Part shown: piece after piece, positions 16,219 through 21,325 of the stretch
Numbering within the stretch: the first letter of the stretch is position 1
Layout: the number at the start of each line of letters is the position of its first letter
From: G020353115 sp964389685
GTDB taxonomy: Bacteria > Bacteroidota > Bacteroidia > Bacteroidales > VadinHA17
Assembly (NCBI GenBank): GCA_964389685.1
Contig: CAYMFM010000065.1
Location: 1-21,325, forward strand
DNA: 21,325 nt
Reading direction: 5' to 3'
Translations under genes and position numbers: made by a program
Notes under the pieces: model-generated
What the model was told of the DNA's origin: nothing
Databases searched by the model: none
What the model saw: only the letters and a program-made list of their open reading frames with translations

Positions 16219-16428
16219 AAAACTAAAATAAAAACAGAAGAATATTTCATTCCCTAATAACCTTCAGATTATCNNNNNNNNNNNNNNNNNNNNNNNNNNN
16301 NNNNNNNNNNNNNNNNNNNNNNNNNNNNNNNNNNNNNNNNNNNNNNNNNNNNNNNNNNNNNNNNNNNNNNNNNAAAACTAAAATAAAAACAGAAGAATAT
16401 TTCATTCCCTAATAACCTTCAGATTATC
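16219..16428. other. Assembly gap of 100 N flanked by a duplicated 55-bp overlap
   Basis: The N run is 16274-16373, exactly 100 bases. The 55 bp just before it (16219-16273) are identical to the 55 bp just after it (16374-16428). This is the pattern left when two contigs sharing a k-mer-length overlap are scaffolded without being merged. The duplicated stretch includes the last 27 bp of the YigZ gene, so position 16247 is a copy of its stop end. Collapsing the overlap would leave a 157-bp space between pyrB and the YigZ gene. Confidence 0.9.
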
Positions 16429-17007
16429 AATCTGGTTACATCTTTTCAAAAATTCCTCAACCTTGCCTTTTGGAATAGCAACAATAAGTGTACACTGTAA
16501 CTCATATGTCCTGCTAATTACATCCAGATCTTCATCTTTTGTAAGAGACATAACAGCATTCATCTGGGGATATTCAAACGATAAACTTAATCGTTTTTTT
16601 ATTGTCTTGATTATGATTTTTGCATTCTCCAGCGCTTCGGATGCAGCACTTTTATAGGCGTTTATCAATCCGCCCACTCCGAGCAATGTTCCGCCAAAAT
16701 AGCGGACCACCACTACCAGGATATTCGTAAGGTCCCTGGTTTCAATTTGCGTCAGGATCGGTTTGCCTGCAGAATGGGATGGCTCTCCATCGTCATTCGC
16801 GCGGATAATCTCTTTGTCTGGTCCGATAACATAGGCAAAGCAATAATGACGTGCATCGTGATACTCTTTTTTCAGACCGGTCAGGATCTCCTTAACCTCC
16901 TCTTCAGAGTGAACCGGAAATGCAATGCCAATGAACCGGCTCCCTTTCTCCCTGTATTTACCCCGGGAGATGGACGATATGCTCTTATATTGACTGGTAG
17001 TTCCCAT
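16402..17007 (-). CDS. yigZ: YigZ/IMPACT family protein
   Basis: This 201-residue protein has the UPF0029/IMPACT N-terminal domain. Its hallmark blocks are HYCFAYV (54-60), NDDGEPSHSAGKPIL (71-85) and VVRYFGGTLLGVGGLINAY (100-118). A smaller C-terminal domain (about 140-200) is typical of YigZ. In eukaryotes IMPACT regulates the GCN2 kinase; the bacterial role is not settled. Its ATG directly abuts the TAA of the upstream transporter gene (TAAATG), which suggests translational coupling. The last 27 bp lie in the duplicated contig end, but the reading frame is complete. Confidence 0.9.
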   Translation of the reverse strand: MGTTSQYKSISSISRGKYREKGSRFIGIAFPVHSEEEVKEILTGLKKEYHDARHYCFAYVIGPDKEIIRANDDGEPSHSAGKPILTQIETRDLTNILVVVVRYFGGTLLGVGGLINAYKSAASEALENAKIIIKTIKKRLSLSFEYPQMNAVMSLTKDEDLDVISRTYELQCTLIVAIPKGKVEEFLKRCNQIDNLKVIRE

Positions 17008-17871
17008 TTAACCACTGATTGATAAAATGATGATGGTGATAAGGGACAGTAGAACACCAACCCAGTTCAATTTGCTTAATTTTTCTTGAAAAACCAAGAG
17101 GGCGGCGAGTATGCTTAATGTAACAATACCGAGATTGTTGATCCCGAAAATTATTGAACTGTCAACTCCGCTATGCGATAAAGCCAGCACAAAGAAATAC
17201 AGGGATCCGAAATTCACCAGCCCCAGAACCAGCCCGAACAAAACAGTCTTCTTACTGAAGGTTCTGCTTCTTTTAGGTCTTATCAGGTGAAACAAAAAGG
17301 CAGAAATAGCAGAGATCCCGAACAGAAGGGTCATGAAGGAAGTCAGATGTACGCTTTCAAGAAATTCAGCCTGTGAGTACTTGATCAGTGAATCAATCGT
17401 TCCCATGCCAAAGAACATAATGAACGGGAGGAATAGCAAACGGCGGTCAACGGGCCGATTGTTTTCCCTGAATACCATAAGGAAGAGAGCTACAAGTGCA
17501 AATACTATGCCCGATACTTTTAACGAACCCACCACCTCGTTTTCATACAGAATACTGAACACAATCGGGATGATGACGGACATCCTGCCTGAAACAGAGC
17601 TAACCGTTATACCCAACTTTTGAGTCGTGATTGCAATGATGTAAAACATGATCACAAACGAAACTCCGATGATCAGGGCAAACAGCATCCACCTTCCGGG
17701 ATTTTCAAAGAAAACATGCATCTCTGAGTAACCCAGGAAAAATCCAAGAACCGATGCAACGAAATAATTGATGATGATTGCACTGAATGTATTCAATCCC
17801 CTCTTATCTAGTAACTTAAACAGGACCAGGATGGTTGTTGAGCAGAGAATGCTTAGGGCCAGATAGGACAT
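17008..17871 (-). CDS. EamA/DMT-family transporter
   Basis: This 287-residue integral membrane protein has about ten hydrophobic helices in two similar halves, as in EamA (drug/metabolite) transporters. The first half includes TQKLGITVSSVSGRMSVIIP (about 83-102) and the second LALSHSGVDSSIIFGINNLG (about 229-248), equivalent positions in the repeat. Helix five of each half runs to a charged loop (VFRENNRP; the second half ends at ILSISG). Substrate and direction of transport cannot be predicted. It is the first gene of a two-gene unit with yigZ. Confidence 0.88.
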   Translation of the reverse strand: MSYLALSILCSTTILVLFKLLDKRGLNTFSAIIINYFVASVLGFFLGYSEMHVFFENPGRWMLFALIIGVSFVIMFYIIAITTQKLGITVSSVSGRMSVIIPIVFSILYENEVVGSLKVSGIVFALVALFLMVFRENNRPVDRRLLFLPFIMFFGMGTIDSLIKYSQAEFLESVHLTSFMTLLFGISAISAFLFHLIRPKRSRTFSKKTVLFGLVLGLVNFGSLYFFVLALSHSGVDSSIIFGINNLGIVTLSILAALLVFQEKLSKLNWVGVLLSLITIIILSISG

Positions 17872-17934
17872 AGATCAGGTTTAAGAATCCGGGACTAAAG
17901 ATATAGGCAAATTATTAAATAGGAATACTTTGGT

Positions 17935-17969
17935 GTTAATTGTTACATGTTAATGGTTAATTGTTTTTA
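17935..17969. repeat. Degenerate 7-bp tandem repeat (GTTAATT type)
   Basis: Five units in one phase begin at 17935: GTTAATT, GTTACAT, then two near copies of the first, then GTTTTTA. It lies in the divergent space between the transporter and the lipoprotein gene. Confidence 0.7.
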
Positions 17970-18050
17970 TAAAGAGAGATGTATAATAATAAAATATCAA
18001 TAAAAGTAATGACTCTGGCATTAAATTTGGGAACTACAATACCAGGGATC

Positions 18051-18515
18051 ATGAAAAAAATAATCAAATTCATAATTGCGCTTGAAACACTAGTTTTCAT
18101 AATATTCGGTTGTACCAAGGAGAACGGTCCAATGTCTGTTATTGCTGAAGGTTATATCGTTGGTCATGTTCAGTGTGACGAAGTAATAGATGGACAGGGA
18201 ACTGGTAAATTGACTGACCACGGATATTGTATTATACTGGAAAACCCTACGAATAACTTTCACACATTTACCTTGCCAAAAGATTTGATTGACTTCCCAG
18301 CAGAATTATTAAAAAGTCATAATATAAATAATGGAGGTCCTTATTTTTTCACTGATAGCTTGCAAGATGATTTTAAGATCTGGTTTAAATACCACAAACC
18401 AACAAGAAGTGAACAGGTCCATTTTGCTTGCTTATCTACCTATGGAGAACCACCCTTTCCATGGGAAAAATGGCCGCAAATCGTAATTGAAGAAGCTGCG
18501 CGAATCGAGGATTAA
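18051..18515 (+). CDS. Small putative lipoprotein of unknown function
   Basis: From ATG at 18051 this is a 154-residue protein with a lipoprotein signal: two lysines, a hydrophobic stretch, then IIFGC with the lipidated cysteine at C21. The frame runs back to an ATG at 17979, but the 24 extra residues would push the signal sequence inward, so 18051 is preferred. I do not recognise the mature protein. It has two further cysteines early (VQCDE, about residue 44; GYCIIL, about 61) and one later in HFACLS, and an aromatic, proline-rich end (PPFPWEKWPQ). It is a monocistronic gene, AT-rich, and ends at a strong bidirectional terminator. It may be lineage-specific. Confidence 0.7.
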   Translation: MKKIIKFIIALETLVFIIFGCTKENGPMSVIAEGYIVGHVQCDEVIDGQGTGKLTDHGYCIILENPTNNFHTFTLPKDLIDFPAELLKSHNINNGGPYFFTDSLQDDFKIWFKYHKPTRSEQVHFACLSTYGEPPFPWEKWPQIVIEEAARIED

Positions 18516-18584
18516 AATAAGATATTCCACCTATAGAAACGCAATTATCGTTCATTACTTGCTAACGCTTCCGATGGCTTATTA

Positions 18585-18611
18585 AAAAACGCCCTTCGTG
18601 AGGGCGTTTTT
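18585..18611. terminator. Bidirectional intrinsic terminator
   Basis: A perfect 11-bp stem, AAAAACGCCCT (18585-18595) with its reverse complement (18601-18611), closes a five-base loop. T-runs follow on both strands. It stands between the convergent lipoprotein and groES genes, one base from the groES stop codon, and can serve both. Confidence 0.92.
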
Positions 18612-18612
18612 G

Positions 18613-18900
18613 TTAGATCTTTTCCGTTTCAACAATTTTTGCCATGATATCGGCATAGGGGATCACCAGGTATTTCTTTCCTTCAAATTCCGTTTCTGTT
18701 CCTGAAAAATCCTTAAAAAACACCATATCACCTACCGCTATTTCAACATTTTCAATGGTGCTGAGTGCAACCACACGGGCGAATTTGGGTTTTTCTTTTG
18801 CCGAATCCGGAATGATGATTCCACCGGCAGTCTTCTGTTCTGTTGGCTCATCGGTTATGTCCAGCAAAACGTTCTGATTTACGGGTTGTAGTTCTTTCAT
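18613..18900 (-). CDS. groES: Divergent GroES-family co-chaperonin, not linked to groEL
   Basis: This 95-residue protein has the GroES fold signature. The mobile loop region EQKTAGGIIIPDSAKEKPK (about 21-39) binds GroEL in the family and is well preserved. VGDMVFF (about 57-63) and KKYLVIPYADIMAKI close the barrel. The N-terminus (LQPVNQNVLLDI) departs from the usual KPLxDRVLV, and the region after the loop is also diverged. No groEL follows: the gene ends at a terminator. It begins 23 bp after the thioredoxin-glutaredoxin gene and is probably co-transcribed with it. It looks like a second, specialised GroES paralogue; a main groESL operon would be expected elsewhere in the genome. Confidence 0.85.
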   Translation of the reverse strand: MKELQPVNQNVLLDITDEPTEQKTAGGIIIPDSAKEKPKFARVVALSTIENVEIAVGDMVFFKDFSGTETEFEGKKYLVIPYADIMAKIVETEKI

Positions 18901-18923
18901 TTTTTGTTATGTTTTATGATTTA

Positions 18924-19508
18924 CTAATTTTCTATACCCAACAATTTGTTGATCCTTCCCCTGTCAAATCCCACAACGATCTGTCCATCGATTTCTGTTT
19001 GCGGCACACCCTGCTGTCCGCTCCTGCGCACTAATTCTTCTGCTATACGCTGATCCCTTGAAACATCGACATCCCGGAATGGAATGCCGTGCTTCCGGAG
19101 GTGGGTTTTCAGGGTCGCACACCATGAACAGGAGGGTGTGGAATAGACAACAACATTTTTCCTGGTTTCAGAACCGGGTCCATGGTGCCGGGGAACCAGG
19201 CTTTCAAAAACCGATTTGAAATAGTTACTGTCATGACACCCCTTGATGGTATTTACCATTTTCCCGCCCTCAAAAATAAGCAGCGTGGGTACGGAGGTGA
19301 TAGCATACCGTTCATGAACATCCCTTACACTTGAAACATCAATCGTGAAGAGGTACAGATCGCTGATATCATTACCGGCGATCGTAATGTTCTTTATAGC
19401 ACACTCGCTGATTTCCGACCCTTCTTTATATAATAAAACGAATGATTTCTCTACGGCCCGGACCTCTTTTAGCAATTGATCGTGTGACGTAACTTTTTTG
19501 AACTCCAT
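18924..19508 (-). CDS. Thioredoxin-like/glutaredoxin fusion protein
   Basis: This 194-residue cytoplasmic protein joins two thioredoxin-fold domains. Residues about 1-105 resemble thioredoxin, with the cis-proline loop SVPT (72-75). The active-site region reads SEISEC: only the second cysteine (C36) remains, and C91 is the other cysteine in this half. Residues about 117-194 are a glutaredoxin-type domain with an intact CSWC (127-130), the GVPQT cis-proline loop (167-171) and a GFDRGRI motif (180-186). The second domain should be redox-active; the first may bind partners or act through a single thiol. It is upstream of the orphan groES by 23 bp. Frame and domains are clear, the partner is unknown. 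Confidence 0.85.
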   Translation of the reverse strand: MEFKKVTSHDQLLKEVRAVEKSFVLLYKEGSEISECAIKNITIAGNDISDLYLFTIDVSSVRDVHERYAITSVPTLLIFEGGKMVNTIKGCHDSNYFKSVFESLVPRHHGPGSETRKNVVVYSTPSCSWCATLKTHLRKHGIPFRDVDVSRDQRIAEELVRRSGQQGVPQTEIDGQIVVGFDRGRINKLLGIEN

Positions 19509-19650
19509 TGAATGAATCGTCTTGTTTCTAACAATACATAAAAATTTGTCACCTCACTTTCATATTTCATGCCAAACAATCCCAACGCAATTGTTGTCAT
19601 AAAAACCGGTAACGTTGTGCCATGATGAATGACAAAATGCCAGAAATAAA

Positions 19651-19678
19651 GATAAAAGATAAAAGACAAAAGACAAAA
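19651..19678. repeat. 7-bp tandem repeat (GAYAAAA)
   Basis: Four units in phase, GATAAAA twice and then GACAAAA twice. The tract lies in the 249-bp space between the fusion gene and deoC, where I see no other feature. Confidence 0.85.
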
Positions 19679-19757
19679 GTCGAACTGAATTCATTATTAA
19701 AGGAAACCGTTTCATGGACCGCAATATGCCATACATTCTAAAAATTGCATTTATCCA

Positions 19758-20471
19758 TCACCTTCCAGACCGTTTTTTTGCCTCATCCAGGATAGTAGCG
19801 GTTGCTGTTGCCCCGATACGTGTTATGCCCAGTTCCTTTACTTTTAAAAGATCATCCAACGTTCTGATTCCCCCTGCTGCTTTGACTTGTATCACTGGTT
19901 TTAAGTGGCTTCTCATTAATTTTAAGTCAGGGACAGTTGCTCCCTGATAGGAGTATTTTCCATCAGCACCTTTCACAAAGCCGTACCCTGTTGATGTTTT
20001 TACAAAAGCAACTTCCAATATGTTGCAGATATCACACAGCTTAATTTTGTATTTATCATCAGGGAGAAAATCATTTTCAAAAATGACTTTTAATACTGCT
20101 CCATGATTGATGCAGGCATCATTAATGGCTTTTATTTCTGATTCCACATAATCCCATTCCTCACTTAATACTTTTCCAATATTTGCTACCATGTCTATTT
20201 CTGTTGCTCCGTCATTTATCGCTTCAATGGTTTCAAATACTTTTACTTTTGTTTTGTTATTTCCATGTGGAAAACCAATGACTGCGCAGGTGAACACATC
20301 AGAATCTTTTACATATTCTGTTGCCAGCTTGACATGATATGGTTTTACACAAACTGAAGCTGTATTGTAGCGTACAGCCAGTTCACATTCACGTTTTAAA
20401 TCTGCATCTGTAAAGGTCGGATGCAAGATTGAATGATCAATCATTTTTGCTAATACAGTTACTTTATCCAT
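19758..20471 (-). CDS. deoC: Deoxyribose-phosphate aldolase
   Basis: This 237-residue enzyme splits 2-deoxyribose-5-phosphate into acetaldehyde and glyceraldehyde-3-phosphate in deoxynucleoside catabolism. The Schiff-base lysine is K158 in VKTSTGY; the supporting residues are D93 (EIDMV) and K197 (VKAAGG), the usual triad. IDHSILHPTFT near the N-terminus and GFPHG (66-70) are also typical. Length is normal. To the eye its coding sequence is more AT-rich than trmJ and the fusion gene on either side, which may reflect a different history. It is separated from both neighbours by 95-249 bp, so it is probably its own unit. Confidence 0.94.
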   Translation of the reverse strand: MDKVTVLAKMIDHSILHPTFTDADLKRECELAVRYNTASVCVKPYHVKLATEYVKDSDVFTCAVIGFPHGNNKTKVKVFETIEAINDGATEIDMVANIGKVLSEEWDYVESEIKAINDACINHGAVLKVIFENDFLPDDKYKIKLCDICNILEVAFVKTSTGYGFVKGADGKYSYQGATVPDLKLMRSHLKPVIQVKAAGGIRTLDDLLKVKELGITRIGATATATILDEAKKRSGR

Positions 20472-20566
20472 AAGGTTTCGTTTTTTTTATTCATATTACC
20501 AATAATGAATTAGACAATGTATGCATTTAGAGACGCTATAATGGTGTTTCCACATCAATTTTTAAA

Positions 20567-21274
20567 TCAGGATCGGTTTCGTCCACTGCTTTTTAACTTC
20601 GAAGAAATCTCATGGGTAATGGAATGCAGCAGGGGGATATCATCCTCTTCAAGTAATGCAACCCGTTCCATGATCCTGTTGAGGAGGGTTTTGTTCTCAC
20701 CGATCGCTGTCTGATCCAGAATTTCAATGATTCGTTGTTTCAGTGAAAGATACGATTCGGGATCGGGTGGGGTGGGGGGAGTACCATTTTCCGGTGAAGC
20801 ATACCCGGAAGCAATGTAAGCGTAAATCATCACTGCTTGCGACAGGTTCAGGGAAGGATAGGATGCATCCATGGGAATGGTTGTAACCAGGTCGCACAGT
20901 GAGATCTCGTCATTAGTCAATCCCGACTCTTCTCTTCCGAATACCAGGGCAATTTCTTCTATTGATTTTCCTTTCTTTTCCAGGAGTTCGGGAATTTGTT
21001 GAGCGGGATAGTAATCCTGCTTTGCCGATCGTTTCTTTGCCGTTGAGCCGATGACGAAATCGAGGTCCTTTATGGCCTCTTTCAGCGAAGGATAAATACT
21101 GGCTTCTTGAAGAACCGCATGCGATCCATGGGCAAGCATCATCGCTTTTTCGTTCAGGTAATCACACGGATTGACCAGCCTAAGGTTACGGAACCCCATG
21201 GTATTCATAGCACGCGCACTGGCTCCGACGTTTTCCGGAACTGCCGGCTCAACGAGGGTGAAGGAGATATTCAT
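20567..21274 (-). CDS. trmJ: tRNA/rRNA methyltransferase of the SpoU (TrmJ) family
   Basis: This 235-residue SPOUT methyltransferase carries the three family motifs: PENVGASARAM (13-23), VFGREESGLTNDE (111-123) and IPMDASYPSLNLSQAV (133-148), which form the knotted S-adenosylmethionine site. The arrangement and the C-terminal helical extension match TrmJ, which 2'-O-methylates position 32 of tRNAs. A proline-rich linker (GTPPTPPDPES, about 164-174) joins the core to the extension. The start ATG lies 51 bp from the window edge and no promoter box is obvious there. Confidence 0.88.
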   Translation of the reverse strand: MNISFTLVEPAVPENVGASARAMNTMGFRNLRLVNPCDYLNEKAMMLAHGSHAVLQEASIYPSLKEAIKDLDFVIGSTAKKRSAKQDYYPAQQIPELLEKKGKSIEEIALVFGREESGLTNDEISLCDLVTTIPMDASYPSLNLSQAVMIYAYIASGYASPENGTPPTPPDPESYLSLKQRIIEILDQTAIGENKTLLNRIMERVALLEEDDIPLLHSITHEISSKLKSSGRNRS

Positions 21275-21325
21275 GATTTTTATCTAATTACAAATTTCCC
21301 CAATATGATAAAAATAAACGGATTA

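Noticed and set aside
16219..16428. A true 55-bp direct repeat flanking unknown sequence
   Set aside because: Exact identity, abutment to both edges of a 100-N run and k-mer-like length point to a contig-overlap artefact.
17979..18050. Longer start for the lipoprotein
   Set aside because: It would put 24 residues in front of a good lipoprotein signal sequence.
19469..19669. 66-codon minus-strand frame with hydrophobic content upstream of the thioredoxin-glutaredoxin gene
   Set aside because: It overlaps the start of a solid gene in another frame, runs into the heptamer repeat at its beginning, and shows no family or start signal.

Overview
The window looks like a chromosomal segment of a member of the Bacteroidota, probably Bacteroidales or Marinilabiliales, and probably from a draft or metagenome assembly. 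The evidence is the gene content: a DUF5916 outer-membrane barrel with a CBM9-like domain, a DUF4293 protein, a ZapB-like/ZapA pair followed by 6S RNA and RNase Y, and a pyrBI pair. Promoter-like sites match the Bacteroidota TAnnTTTG box, and most genes lack a clear Shine-Dalgarno sequence. A run of exactly 100 N shows that contigs were scaffolded. I see no phage, plasmid, CRISPR or transposase gene.

Layout, left to right. (1) 120-2856: a sugar-phosphate-type nucleotidyltransferase (+) converging on a secreted M23 metallopeptidase (-). (2) 2888-5398: a divergent promoter region, then a cell-division/RNA block with a small coiled-coil protein, zapA, 6S RNA and rny. (3) 5453-8322: a three-gene polysaccharide-precursor cluster (UDP-GlcNAc 2-epimerase, UDP-glucuronate 4-epimerase-like protein, short phosphoglycosyl transferase) in the same direction as rny. 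(4) 8376-10138: a minus-strand pair, a SirB1/transglutaminase-like protein and a nucleoside phosphorylase. (5) 10341-14248: plus-strand genes for a prohibitin-like SPFH protein (with terminator), the DUF5916 barrel and the DUF4293 membrane protein. (6) 14249-14711: a 463-bp non-coding spacer packed with repeats. (7) 14712-16089: pyrB-pyrI on the minus strand. (8) 16402-17871: an EamA-type transporter and a YigZ/IMPACT protein on the minus strand, after an assembly gap. (9) 18051-18515: a small unrecognised lipoprotein (+), ending at a bidirectional terminator. (10) 18613-21274: minus-strand trmJ, deoC, a thioredoxin-glutaredoxin fusion and an orphan GroES paralogue.

Most genes are housekeeping. 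Nucleotide metabolism recurs (pyrBI, nucleoside phosphorylase, deoC), as do envelope functions (M23 peptidase, polysaccharide precursors, barrel, lipoprotein) and RNA/division control (ZapA, 6S RNA, RNase Y, TrmJ).

The least explained material is between genes. Four intergenic tracts keep a strict 7-bp period although their motifs differ. In the 14249-14711 spacer, two such tracts flank a GC-rich nested palindrome and a 240-bp MITE-like element with 16-bp imperfect terminal inverted repeats and TAAG flanks. The 100-N gap at 16274-16373 is bordered by identical 55-bp sequences, so it is almost certainly an unmerged overlap and not missing DNA.
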